64,000 nt of DNA from Microbacterium hydrocarbonoxydans (lineage in GTDB: Bacteria > Actinomycetota > Actinomycetes > Actinomycetales > Microbacteriaceae), in contig NZ_JAMBOY010000005.1 in the NCBI RefSeq assembly GCF_023715885.1, positions 1 to 64,000 on the forward strand. The letters run 5' to 3'. Positions 44,797 through 53,700 of this stretch are shown here, one piece after another. The notes below the pieces were generated by a model that saw only the letters and a program-made list of their open reading frames with translations, ran no database searches and was not told where the DNA came from. Made by a program: the position numbers and the translations under genes. Every line of letters starts with the position of its first letter. Position 1 is the first letter of the stretch.

Positions 44797-46014
44797 CTAC
44801 GCCCCCAGCACGTGCTTCAGCTGCTCCACCGCCCAGTCGAGCTCCGTCGCCCGGATGACGATGGGCGGCGCGATGCGGATCGTCTGGCCGTGCGTGTCCT
44901 TGACCAGCACGCCGCGGTCGAGCAGGCGCTCGGCGATCTCCCGCCCGGTGCCCTTGGCCGGGTCGATGTCGACGCCGGCCCAGAGCCCGGCGATGCGCAC
45001 CGCCGTGACGCCGTGCGCCTTCAACGGCTCCAGCGCCTGCGCGAGGTGCTCGCCCAGGGCGCGGGCGCGCTCCTGGAACTCGCCGTTCTCGAGCATCTCC
45101 ACCACGCGGAGCCCCACCGCGGCCGCGAGCGGGTTGCCGCCGAACGTCGAGCCGTGCTCCCCGGGCTGGATGACCCCGAGTACGTCGCTGTCGCCGACCA
45201 CCGCGGAGACGGGAAGGATGCCGCCGCCGAGCGCCTTGCCGAGCAGGTACAGGTCGGGCACGACACCCTCGCGGTCGCAGGCGAACGTCTCGCCGACGCG
45301 TCCGAGGCCCGACTGGATCTCGTCGGCGATGAAGAGCACGTTCTTCTCGTCGCAGATCTCGCGGATGCGACGAAGGTACCCCTCCGGCGGGATGATGACA
45401 CCACCCTCGCCCTGGATGGGCTCGATGAGCACCGCGGCGGTGTCGGCGGTGATGGCCGCGGCGACGGCATCCGCGTCCCCGTAGGGCACGACGTCGAAGC
45501 CGGGCGTGTACGGTCCGAAGCCCTCGCGCGCCTGCTCGTCGTCGCTGAAGCTGACGATGGTCGTCGTGCGCCCGTGGAAATTGCCCGCGGCGACGATGAT
45601 GCGCGCGGCACCGTCGGCGATGCCCTTGACCCGGTATCCCCAGGCACGAGCGACCTTGATGCCGGTCTCGACCGCCTCGGCTCCCGTGTTCATCGGCAGC
45701 ACCATGTCCTTGCCGGCGAGCTCGGCGAGCGCGGCCGCGAACGGCTCCAGGCGGTCGCTGCGGAACGCGCGGCTCGTCAGCGTCACGCGACCGAGCTGCT
45801 CGGTGAGCGCGGCGACGAGGGCCGGATGCCGGTGGCCGAAGTTCACCGCGGAGTAGGCCGCGAGCAGATCGAGGTAGCGCTTGCCCTCGACGTCGGTGAC
45901 CCAGGCGCCCTCGCCGCGCGCGATCGTCACGGGGAGCGGGTGGTAGTTGTGCGCGACGTGCGGCTCGGCGTCCTGCGCCGTGACCGAACCCGTGACCTCG
46001 TCGACCGCGGTCAC
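44797..46014 (-). CDS. rocD: Ornithine aminotransferase
   Basis: PLP enzyme of 405 residues of class III aminotransferases, converting ornithine and 2-oxoglutarate to glutamate semialdehyde and glutamate. AAYSAVNFGHRHP, MNTGAEAVETGIKVAR, FIADEIQSGLGRVG and the PLP-Lys segment LLGKALGGGILPVSA are characteristic of RocD. The GTG start overlaps the upstream hydrolase by GTGA. Its product feeds PutA-type P5C oxidation (putA is 6 kb away). Confidence 0.93.
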   Translation of the reverse strand: MTAVDEVTGSVTAQDAEPHVAHNYHPLPVTIARGEGAWVTDVEGKRYLDLLAAYSAVNFGHRHPALVAALTEQLGRVTLTSRAFRSDRLEPFAAALAELAGKDMVLPMNTGAEAVETGIKVARAWGYRVKGIADGAARIIVAAGNFHGRTTTIVSFSDDEQAREGFGPYTPGFDVVPYGDADAVAAAITADTAAVLIEPIQGEGGVIIPPEGYLRRIREICDEKNVLFIADEIQSGLGRVGETFACDREGVVPDLYLLGKALGGGILPVSAVVGDSDVLGVIQPGEHGSTFGGNPLAAAVGLRVVEMLENGEFQERARALGEHLAQALEPLKAHGVTAVRIAGLWAGVDIDPAKGTGREIAERLLDRGVLVKDTHGQTIRIAPPIVIRATELDWAVEQLKHVLGA

Positions 46015-46901
46015 TTCGCACCCCGCAGCTCGAGCGTGCAGCACTTGATGCCGCCGCCGCCGAGCAGCAACTCCGACAGGTCGATCATGATCGGGTTGTA
46101 GCCGCGCTCGCGCAGCTGCTTCTCGAAGCCCACGGCGCGCGGGGAGATGACGACGTTGAAGCCGTCGCTCGCGGAGTTCAGGCCGAACACCGCGCCGTCT
46201 TCGTCCGACACGAGGATCGCGTCGGGGAAGCGCTTCTCGAGCTCGGCGCGGCTCGCGTCGTCGAAGGCGCCGGGCAGGTAGGCGATGTTGGCGTGCTCGG
46301 GTCCGCCGTTCTCGACCCCCTGCACGGGGTCGAGCACCGCGATCGCCGTGTCGAGGTGGTAGAAGCGCGGGTCGACGAGGTTGAGCGACACGACCTCGCG
46401 GCCGAACACCTCGCCGACCTCGCGGTGGCTGTCGCCGGTGGAGCGGAATCCGGTGCCGGCGAGGATGACGTCGCCGACGAGCAGGAAGTCGCCCTCGCCC
46501 TCGTTGACCTCCTGCGGCATGACAGTGTCGAACCCGGCCGCGCGGAACCAGTCCGCGAACGCGGGCGCCTCGCCCTGGCGCTCGACGAAGCGGAACTCCG
46601 GCACGTACGCGCGGCCGTCGATCACGAAGCCGCCGTTCGCGGTGTAGACCATGTCGGGGTAGCCGACGAGCGGCTCGATGAGCTCGACCTCGTGGCCCAG
46701 CTCGAGGTAGAGATCGTGCAGCTTCTGCCACTGCTCGACGGCCTTCTCGGTGTCGGTGGGCTTCGCGGGCTCCATCCACGGGTTGATGGAGTAGTTCACC
46801 GTGAAGTGCGACGGCTTGCACATCAGGTAGCGGCGGTGGTGCGCCGTGCGCGCGGTGGCTTCGGTGGCGGTGGACTCGGACGCGGTGGTCTCGACAGACA
46901 T
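46011..46901 (-). CDS. Dimethylargininase / arginine-dihydrolase-like amidinotransferase-fold enzyme
   Basis: Guanidine-group-modifying enzyme of 296 residues. Catalytic elements are visible: TANGG (Asn89), EGEGD (Glu136/Asp138), His182 in FYHLDTA and a nucleophilic Cys near the C-terminus (GGGGIKCC, Cys287/288). The N-terminal MCKPSHFTVNYSINPWM resembles the arginine dihydrolase ArgZ/AgrE group, though such proteins are usually named dimethylargininase. Overlap with rocD (GTGA) suggests its product is ornithine, or citrulline. GAGGAG precedes the ATG. The first about 24 residues are Thr/Ser/Ala-rich and poorly conserved. Confidence 0.8.
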   Translation of the reverse strand: MSVETTASESTATEATARTAHHRRYLMCKPSHFTVNYSINPWMEPAKPTDTEKAVEQWQKLHDLYLELGHEVELIEPLVGYPDMVYTANGGFVIDGRAYVPEFRFVERQGEAPAFADWFRAAGFDTVMPQEVNEGEGDFLLVGDVILAGTGFRSTGDSHREVGEVFGREVVSLNLVDPRFYHLDTAIAVLDPVQGVENGGPEHANIAYLPGAFDDASRAELEKRFPDAILVSDEDGAVFGLNSASDGFNVVISPRAVGFEKQLRERGYNPIMIDLSELLLGGGGIKCCTLELRGAK

Positions 46902-47198
46902 GGAGCTCCTCGAACGGATGCGGCGGACGCTGTCCAGGGGCCCGGCGGTCCTTCGACCCTGTCCGCTCACCGGGAGCGGGCGACGGGGAAGATGCGACTC
47001 GAGCACGCCGGCATCCATTGTGTCACCCGCCGCCTGGGCGGGGCCAGAGCGCTGGTCAGTCAGGGCCACTTTCGAATCGCTCAACTTGCAGCTTTCGACC
47101 CCTGAGATCTGCGATTCGGGCGATTCGAATCCACCGATCACCCCCGCGCGGTCTGCGAGTCCGACGACCCGCAGACCGCGCCGGTCCCACCGGGTGGG
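46902..47198. other. 297-bp promoter region of ddaH-rocD
   Basis: No gene. Contains repeat copy B (47070-47129) and a CACAAT box on the minus strand around 47016-47032 that could be a -10 for the ddaH-like gene with a leader of about 110 nt. Nothing further could be assigned. Confidence 0.4.
47070..47129. repeat. Intergenic palindromic element, copy B
   Basis: A 60-bp element with perfect 10-bp terminal inverted repeats TTCGAATCGC (47071-47080) and GCGATTCGAA (47120-47129), inner GCAG/CTGC arms and a central CGACCCCTGAGAT. Clearly related to copy A at 6786-6846. Confidence 0.65.
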
Positions 47199-47504
47199 TC
47201 AGTCGGAGACGCGCGTCAGGAACGTCAGCTCCAGGGGTTCAGCGAGGAGATCATCGGCGAACGACGCGAACTCTCGGTAGTGCGGCGTCTCCTGGTGGGC
47301 CCTCAGGGCGGCCTCCGACGTGAAGGCCTCCCGCATGATGAAGGTGCCCGGCGTCTCGGCGACCTCGAACAGGACGTAGTCGAGCGTTCCGGGTTCGGAC
47401 CGCGTCGGCTCGATGAGCGCCAGCAGGGCCGCGCGCAGGGCGTCGCGTCGACCCGGAGCCGCGACCAGTCTCGCCAGCGAGATGAGGACGGCGCCCTCGC
47501 TCAC
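47199..47504 (-). CDS. Antibiotic biosynthesis monooxygenase (ABM) domain protein
   Basis: Small ferredoxin-like-fold protein of 101 residues. LISLARLVAAPGRRDALRAALLALIEPTRSEPGTLDYVLFEVAETPGTFIMREAF and ALRAHQETPHY match the ABM/YgiN quinol-monooxygenase-like family. The GTG start overlaps the upstream GlcG-like gene (GTGA). The substrate is unknown; co-transcribed and probably LysR-controlled. Confidence 0.85.
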   Translation of the reverse strand: MSEGAVLISLARLVAAPGRRDALRAALLALIEPTRSEPGTLDYVLFEVAETPGTFIMREAFTSEAALRAHQETPHYREFASFADDLLAEPLELTFLTRVSD

Positions 47505-47911
47505 GACGCGGCCGCCGCGCCCGCGGTGGCGATCGCGTGGTCCTGCTCTGCCGATCCGCCGCCGACGCCGATCGCGCCGATCACGGCGCCCTGCGCATCG
47601 CGGATCGCGACGGCGCCGCCCAGGAACGCGAGCGGTGCCGCGACCGCGTGCTCGATGCCGAAGAGGGGTCCGCCGGGGGCGGTCGCGCCGGCGAGATCGG
47701 CCGTCGCGGTGCCGCCGAAGTAGAGCGTGGTCCGTGCCTTGCTGAGGCTCGCGTCGATAGCCGCGAACGGCGCGCCGTCCTGGCGCAGCGCGATGACCGG
47801 CTGGATGCCGGCGTCGACGACCGTGATCACGACGGGGACTCCCTGCTGGGCGGCGGCGGTCTCCGCCGATCCGGCGATACGGCGGGCGAGGTCGAGGGTC
47901 AGAGTTGACAT
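47501..47911 (-). CDS. GlcG/HbpS-type heme-binding family protein
   Basis: Protein of 136 residues of the DUF336/GlcG family. Features are LARRIAGSAETAAAQQGVPVVITVVDAG, DASLSKARTT, GIEHAVAAPLAFLGGAVAIRD and GAIGVGGGSAEQDHAIA. Some members bind heme, others are part of small-molecule operons. GGAGAAAC lies before the ATG at 47911; an ATG at 47929 is in frame but less well placed. Operon with the ABM gene and divergent from a LysR regulator. Confidence 0.85.
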   Translation of the reverse strand: MSTLTLDLARRIAGSAETAAAQQGVPVVITVVDAGIQPVIALRQDGAPFAAIDASLSKARTTLYFGGTATADLAGATAPGGPLFGIEHAVAAPLAFLGGAVAIRDAQGAVIGAIGVGGGSAEQDHAIATAGAAAAS

Positions 47912-47980
47912 GGTGTTTCTCCGTTTCATCGCGATGCCGAGCGGCATCTGCTGAAGGGAACCGCGGTGGCGACGATTCGT

Positions 47981-48003
47981 TACCCTGCATTCGATGCAAG
48001 GTA
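47981..48003. promoter_or_regulatory. LysR binding site (imperfect 23-bp inverted repeat)
   Basis: TACCCTGCAT-TCG-ATGCAAGGTA pairs at nine of ten positions in its arms and includes a T-N11-A core. It lies between the divergent GlcG-like and lysR genes, where LysR-type regulators normally bind. Confidence 0.7.
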
Positions 48004-48016
48004 GACGTACTTTCCA

Positions 48017-48022
48017 TACACT
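48017..48022 (+). promoter_or_regulatory. -10 box of leaderless lysR mRNA
   Basis: TACACT, six bases, then the lysR ATG at 48029. No ribosome site. Confidence 0.5.
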
Positions 48023-48028
48023 GATTAC

Positions 48029-48880
48029 ATGGATTTCAGCGAGCGGCAGCTGAGAGCATTCATCGCTGTCTGCGACGAAGGGTCGATCACCCGCGCCGCC
48101 TCCCGACTGTTCGTTTCCCAGCCGACGCTGTCCCGGCAGCTGACGGCGCTCGAGGAGACGACAGGCGTGTCCCTCCTCGAGCGGTTGCCGCGGGCCACCC
48201 GTCCCACCGCGGCGGGGCGCGCCCTGCTCGACGTCGCCCGTGCGGTGGTCGCCGCCCACGACGATCTCGACCGCTCCGTGCGCGGCGTGACCGGCGGATC
48301 CATCGGTGAGCTTCGGGTGGGAACGCTGTACTCGCTCAGTCTGGGTGTGCTGCCGGCGCTCCTTTCCCGATGGCGGGGGTCCCACCGCGACGTGGAGATC
48401 GCCCTCCACGAGTACCGCCATCAGAGCGATCTCGTGACGGCTCTCAGCGCGGGCGCGTTCGACGTGGCGATCGGCCCGCTGCCGCCCGGCTGGAGCGGCG
48501 GATCCGCTCCGCTGACCACCGAGGAGTTCGTCGTCGTGCTCTCACACGGTCGCGCCCGACGGGGAGCCGTCGACCTCGCGCGTCTTCGCGACGACGAGTG
48601 GGTGCACTTCGCGCCGGGCAACGGACTGGGCGACGTGCTCGACGCGGCCTGCGCACGCGCGGGATTTATGCCGCGGGTCGCGCTGCGCACGGAGCAGGCA
48701 CGGGCTGCGGTCGAGTACGCGTTGCACGGGCTCGGGCACGCTCTCGCGCCGAGCAACGTCGTGCCCGCGGACGTCACGACGCACACGCTCACGGATCCGA
48801 TCCGCCGCGAGCTGCACCTGATGTGGCGTGGGGCGGGCGATCCCGTCATCCGCTCGCTCGTCGCCGCCGCCGCTCGCTGA
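48029..48880 (+). CDS. LysR family transcriptional regulator
   Basis: Regulator of 283 residues: an N-terminal winged helix (DFSERQLRAFIAVCDEGSITRAASRLFVSQPTLSRQLTALEETTGVSLLER, residues 2-52) and an effector domain with GELRVGTLYSLSLGVLP and AFDVAIGPLP. Divergent from the GlcG-ABM operon across a 23-bp inverted repeat that it very likely binds. Effector unknown. Confidence 0.93.
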   Translation: MDFSERQLRAFIAVCDEGSITRAASRLFVSQPTLSRQLTALEETTGVSLLERLPRATRPTAAGRALLDVARAVVAAHDDLDRSVRGVTGGSIGELRVGTLYSLSLGVLPALLSRWRGSHRDVEIALHEYRHQSDLVTALSAGAFDVAIGPLPPGWSGGSAPLTTEEFVVVLSHGRARRGAVDLARLRDDEWVHFAPGNGLGDVLDAACARAGFMPRVALRTEQARAAVEYALHGLGHALAPSNVVPADVTTHTLTDPIRRELHLMWRGAGDPVIRSLVAAAAR

Positions 48881-48889
48881 GTGCCTCGT

Positions 48890-48940
48890 TCGCGACCCGC
48901 GGCTTCCAGCCCCCGCAACCCGCACTTCGAGCGATTCGAA
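48890..48940. repeat. Partial intergenic element, copy C
   Basis: Contains GCGATTCGAA (48931-48940), the same end as copies A and B, preceded by CTTCGA so that CTTCGA-N5-TCGAAG forms a small hairpin. Sits between the convergent lysR and MDR genes, where it may help termination. Confidence 0.4.
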
Positions 48941-48945
48941 GGCGG

Positions 48946-50007
48946 CTACGCAGCCCCGCGCACGACGACCTTGCCGACCGTATGCCCCGCCTCGACGTGC
49001 GACAGCGCCGACGAGGCCCGCGCGAAGCCGTACTCGCGCTCGATCACCGGAGTGATGCGCCCGTCGGCGGTGAGGTCGAGGAGTGCGGTCAGCACCTCCG
49101 GCCGCGGCGTCGCCATGAGCGAGCGGATACGGCGACGCGACCCGATCGAGCGCAGCGCGGCCGCGAGGATGCGGGGCACCGGCCCCAGCACGTGCCCGCC
49201 GTTCCCGGCGGTGAGCACGACCCGCCCGCCGTCGCGGACGAGGCGCTGCAGGTCGCGCAGCGGGATGCCGCCGGCGATGTCGACGACCGCGTCGAAGTGT
49301 CCCGCGGGTAGCGTCGACAGGGGCGTGCGGCGATGATCGATCGTGCGTACGGCGCCGAGGTGCTCGACGAGCCGCGCATTGCGCTCCCCGCATGTCGCCC
49401 ACACCTCGGCCCCGCGCAGGGCGGCGAGTTGCACCGCGAACGTCCCGACGCCGCCCGAGGCGCCGATCACGAGCACGCGCCCCGGAGCGGCATCCGGATT
49501 GCCGCCGACGGAGCGGATGCCGACGCCGGCGAGGTCGAGCGCCTGCCAAGCCGTGCCGCCGGCCACCGGCAGCGTCGCGGCGATCTCAGAGGTCACGTCG
49601 TCGGGGACGGGCACGAGGCGGGATGCCGGGACGGCGACGTGCGAGGCGAGACCTCCCCCGCCGACCAGCTCGCCGACGACCCGGGTGCCCAGGTCGATGC
49701 CGATCACGTCGGGACCGAGCTCGACGACACTGCCGGCGACCTCCATCCCGCGCACGGGGTGCTTCGGCTTCGTGAGGCCGAACACCGGGCGCACGAGCAG
49801 CGGGTCTCCGAGCAGGAGGCGCACATCGCCGGCGTTGAGCGAGGTCGCCTCGACGCGCACGACGACCTCGCCGCGGCGCGGTGCGGGCATCGGGATCTCG
49901 GTGAGGCGGACGCCGTCCGCAGGCCCGTAGGTCTCGCGGCTCCACGCGGGGATCATGGCGCGGGAGGTCGTCGAGGCGTCGCGGTGAGCGGGGTTCGCAG
50001 CGGACAT
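48946..50007 (-). CDS. Zinc-type/quinone-like MDR oxidoreductase
   Basis: Medium-chain dehydrogenase/reductase of 353 residues. GroES-like N-terminal part (GEVVVRVEATSLNAGDVRLLLG), then the NADPH-binding VLVIGASGGVGTFAVQLAALRGAEVWATCGERN. It lacks the catalytic-zinc ligands of alcohol dehydrogenases, so it is of the quinone oxidoreductase type. One base separates it from the XRE gene, so it is in the same operon. Substrate unknown. Confidence 0.88.
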   Translation of the reverse strand: MSAANPAHRDASTTSRAMIPAWSRETYGPADGVRLTEIPMPAPRRGEVVVRVEATSLNAGDVRLLLGDPLLVRPVFGLTKPKHPVRGMEVAGSVVELGPDVIGIDLGTRVVGELVGGGGLASHVAVPASRLVPVPDDVTSEIAATLPVAGGTAWQALDLAGVGIRSVGGNPDAAPGRVLVIGASGGVGTFAVQLAALRGAEVWATCGERNARLVEHLGAVRTIDHRRTPLSTLPAGHFDAVVDIAGGIPLRDLQRLVRDGGRVVLTAGNGGHVLGPVPRILAAALRSIGSRRRIRSLMATPRPEVLTALLDLTADGRITPVIEREYGFARASSALSHVEAGHTVGKVVVRGAA

Positions 50008-50008
50008 G

Positions 50009-50239
50009 TCAGCCCTCCTTCGGGGCGGCAGCGGGGTACTGGAAGAGATCGTCGAGTCCGACGCCGAATGCGCGGGCGATCTGGAACGCGAGCTCGAGCG
50101 TCGGCGAATACCTCTCCTGCTCTATCGCGATGAGGGTCTGCCGCGTCACGCCGATCGAGCGGGCGAGTTCGGCCTGGGTGAGACCCGCCGTCTCGCGGTG
50201 GGCGCGGATGCTGTTGGAGACGAGAGTCGGCTTGACCAT
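50009..50239 (-). CDS. XRE family small regulator
   Basis: Protein of 76 residues that is essentially one helix-turn-helix (VSNSIRAHRETAGLTQAELARSIGVTRQTLIAIEQERYSPTLELAFQIARAFGVGLDDLFQ). The start shares one base with the stop of the membrane gene (TGATG). Of the YgzD/YozG-like type commonly paired with a small membrane protein. Likely binds the 19-bp inverted repeat at 50685-50750. Confidence 0.92.
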   Translation of the reverse strand: MVKPTLVSNSIRAHRETAGLTQAELARSIGVTRQTLIAIEQERYSPTLELAFQIARAFGVGLDDLFQYPAAAPKEG

Positions 50240-50673
50240 CACACGAGGCCCCGGCGATAAGCGACGACTCGCGCGACGCTGCCGATCACGGCCGATACCG
50301 CGAAGCCGGCGAACATGGTGTTCGCGACCCAGAACAGGTCGGCGCCGACCGCGCACAGGGCGATCACGGCGAGTCCGGCGATCACGAGGAACGCCTGCTC
50401 CACACGTCCGCCCATACGGCTGATGTCTCGGTCGCGGATGTCGGATGCCGTCGCCGCTTCGCGGTCGCGCACTCCGATGGCGATGCCCCACACGATCGTG
50501 ACGAGGATCGTCACGACGATCCCGCCTCCGATCGTCCAGAGCATCGGCGGCAGCCAATCGATGTCGCCCACCGGACGGGTCGCCGCCTGCTGCAGCATGA
50601 TGACGACGTACGTCGTGATGGCGATCACGCTGACGACGAGACCCGTCCAGGCGTTGCGCTCCTCGAAGACCAT
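50239..50673 (-). CDS. Four-helix membrane protein of unknown function
   Basis: Protein of 144 residues with four predicted helices: GLVVSVIAITTYVVIML, MLWTIGGGIVVTILVTIVWGIAI, AFLVIAGLAVIALCAVGADLFWVANTMF and FAVSAVIGSVARVVAY. No named domain recognised. A ribosome site GAGGAGCG precedes the ATG. Partner of the XRE regulator, in the arrangement of membrane-protein/XRE pairs found in many Gram-positives. Confidence 0.85.
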   Translation of the reverse strand: MVFEERNAWTGLVVSVIAITTYVVIMLQQAATRPVGDIDWLPPMLWTIGGGIVVTILVTIVWGIAIGVRDREAATASDIRDRDISRMGGRVEQAFLVIAGLAVIALCAVGADLFWVANTMFAGFAVSAVIGSVARVVAYRRGLV

Positions 50674-50684
50674 GACCGCTCCTC

Positions 50685-50750
50685 GTGTAAAAGATTCTTG
50701 ACACGACGACCGTACGTCGGCGCGACCGTCATGTCAAGAATCTTTTACAC
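50685..50750 (-). promoter_or_regulatory. Perfect 19-bp inverted repeat enclosing a promoter
   Basis: GTGTAAAAGATTCTTGACA (50685-50703) and its exact reverse complement (50732-50750) flank 28 bp. On the minus strand the right arm carries -35 TTGACA, and TACGGT follows after 17 bp as -10, directed at the membrane-XRE operon. The arms are A/T-rich against a 70% GC background. Candidate operator for the XRE regulator; a hairpin ending putA transcription is also possible. Confidence 0.75.
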
Positions 50751-50773
50751 ACTGACGGCTGATCTCCGCCGCC

Positions 50774-53700
50774 TCAGATGACCTCCGCGCTCCAGCCGTC
50801 CGGGTTGCCGTAGCGATGCGCGGTGATGGCGATCGCCTGCTCGTGCACGAAGGGCAGCAGCTCGATCCGCCCGGCAGACGTGACCTCGCCGTCGTACACC
50901 GCCAGATCGGGGTCGCCGCCGACCGCGCCGGCGAGCGACCGGTGCAGCGCGCCGACCGACGTGCGCGTGCCGACGAGCCGCACGCGCGACGGGTGGCCGT
51001 CGGCCTGCATCCGCTCGATCCACTCCTCGTCGCTCTCGAGGTACACGGTCGCCCCCACGTCGCCGAGCGCATGACGCACGGCCGCGGGCAGGCCGACCGG
51101 GGTCGACAGCGTGAAGGGGGCGCCCGCCCGCACCGCCGCGATCACGACGCGCAGCAGCTCCTGCCAGCCCGCGTCCGACGTCGCGCGGATCCCCACGGGT
51201 ACCGGCCGGTACCGGAAGAGGTTCCGCTCGACGCCGAGCCGCGACACGTCGCGCACCCTGCCGAACTCGCGATCCCAGGCGAGCGCGTCGGAGAGCGCCG
51301 ACCGGCGCAGCCACTCGAAAGCCTCGTAGTCGAGCGACGGCTGCGCCGATTCGATCAGGGCCGTGATCCGGGCGTCGAGGCCGCGCAGGTGCAGCGTGCT
51401 CGACACAGGGCCGGAGGCACGCGACCGCCACGATCCGAGACCGATGAGGTAGTTCGGGCCGCCGGCCTTCGCGCCGGGTCCGACCGACGACCGCTTCCAG
51501 CCGCCGAACGGCTGACGCTGCACGATCGCGCCGGTGATGCCACGGTTCACATAGAGGTTGCCGGCCTGCACACGGTCGAGCCACAGCCCGAGCTCGGCCG
51601 GATCCTGCGTGTAGAGCCCCGCCGTGAGTCCGTAGGCGACGGCGTTCTGCAGCTCGATCGCTCGCTCGAGAGTGGGCGCGTGCATGACGCCGAGCACGGG
51701 GCCGAAGAACTCCTCGGTGTGGAAGCGCGAGCCCGGCTGCACGCCGACGCGGATGCCGGGGCGCCAGAGCCGTCCGGTCGGATCGTCGGCGGAGACGGCG
51801 GGTTCGATGAGCCACCGCTCCTCACCCTCGAGCTCGGTGAGAGCCCACCCGAGCTTCCCCTGCGGTCGCTCGATCAGGGGGCCGACCTCGGCCAGGGGAT
51901 CGGTCGGCCACCCGACGTGCAGCGACCGCGTCGCGTCGGCGAGCTGTCGGGCGAACCGCTGCGAGCGTCCGACGGGACCGACGAGGATCGCCAGAGAAGC
52001 CGCGGAGCACTTCTGCCCCGCGTGGCCGAACGCGCTGCGGACGAGGTCCGACACCGCGAGGTCGAGGTCGGCCGACGGGGTGACGATCATGGCGTTCTTG
52101 CCACTGGTCTCTGCCAGCAGCGGCAGGTCCGGCCGCCACGAGCGGAAGAGCGCCGCGGTCTCCCAGGACCCGGTGAGGATGACGCGGTCGACGCCCGGGT
52201 GCGTGATGAGATCACGCCCCAGGTCGCCCTCCTCGATGTCGACGAGGGCGAGCACGTCGCGCGGCACACCGGCCTGCCAGAGCGTCTCGGCGATCACCGC
52301 GGCGCAGCGGCGCGACTGCGGCGCGGGCTTGAACACGACGCCCGACCCGGCGGCGAGTGCGGCGAGCACTCCCCCGGCGGGGATCGCGAGGGGGAAGTTC
52401 CACGGCGGGGCCACGACGGTGACGCCGGCCGGCACGAACGAGGCCCCGGCGACGGCATCCAGCTCGCGGGCGGTCGCGGCGTAGTACCGAGCGAAGTCGA
52501 CGGCCTCGCTGACCTCGATGTCGGCCTCGGCGAACACCTTTCCCGTCTCGGACGCGGCGACCTCGATGAGGTCGGCACGGCGGCTCTCGAGTGCGGCTGC
52601 GGCGCGCAGCAGCACCTCGGCGCGCTCGGCGGCGGGTCGTGCACCCCACCGCGCACCGGCATCCCTGATGCGGGCGATCGTGCTGTCGAGCACGCCGACG
52701 TCGTCGACGCGGGCGGCCGCGATCGTGTCGCCGCCGAGCGCCGACGACCCGATCCGGCCCAGTACCCCGGCCGCCCACTCGCGGTTCGCGGGCAGCGAGG
52801 GGTCGCTGTCGGCGGTGTTGGAGAACCCCGGGGCGCCGTCGCCCGCTCGGTCGAGTTCGCGCGGCGAGTACACGGCCGTCTCGAGGAACGGAGCACCGGT
52901 GTCGTCGGACCCGCGCGAGATGCCGAGGACGGCCTTGGTCAGATCCTCTTCCGGGGCGGGCGCGACCGGGGCGGGGCGCACCGACTCGTGCACGGGCGCG
53001 AGGCGGTCCTGCGTGCGGCGCGGTCCGGTGCGCAGCGTGGGGGATGTCGAGCGCTCGAGCGCGTCGAGGAAGCGGTCCTGCTCGCGCACGAACAGCGCCT
53101 CGTCGTCGCCGAGCCGGAAGGCCGCCGAGAGGAAGTTGTCGGGAGAGGCGTTCTCCTCCAGCCGCCGCACGAGGTAGCTGATGGCGACGTCGAACTCGTC
53201 GGGCTTCACGACGGGCACGTACAGCAGGACCTCGCCGACCTCGCGGGAGACGGCCTGGACCTGCCCCTGGGCCATGCCGAGCAGCATCTCGAACTCGATC
53301 GGGGGCTGGGCGGCGGCACCCGTGCCCGCACCCGTCGCGCCGCGCACGCCCCGCTCGCCCGCGAGCAGCCAGGCGTACGCGATGCCGAACAGGTTGTGTC
53401 CCGCGATCCCGAGTCGCACGGCTGCCACGTTCTCGGGGCGCAGCGCCCAGTCGAGGCAGCGCAGATAGTTGGCGTCGGTGTCGACCTTCGTGTCGTAGGT
53501 CGCCGTGGGCCAGCCGTGCATGGTCGCCTCGACGCGCTCCATCGCGAGGTTCGCGCCCTTCACCAGCCGCACCTTGATCGGCGCTCCGCCGTGCGCGACG
53601 CGGTCCTGCGCCCAGGCGGTGAGCTCCTGCAGCGCCGGGAGCGCGTCGGGCAGGTACGCCTGCAGCACGATCCCCGCCTCGAGCCCCTGCAGCCGCGGAT

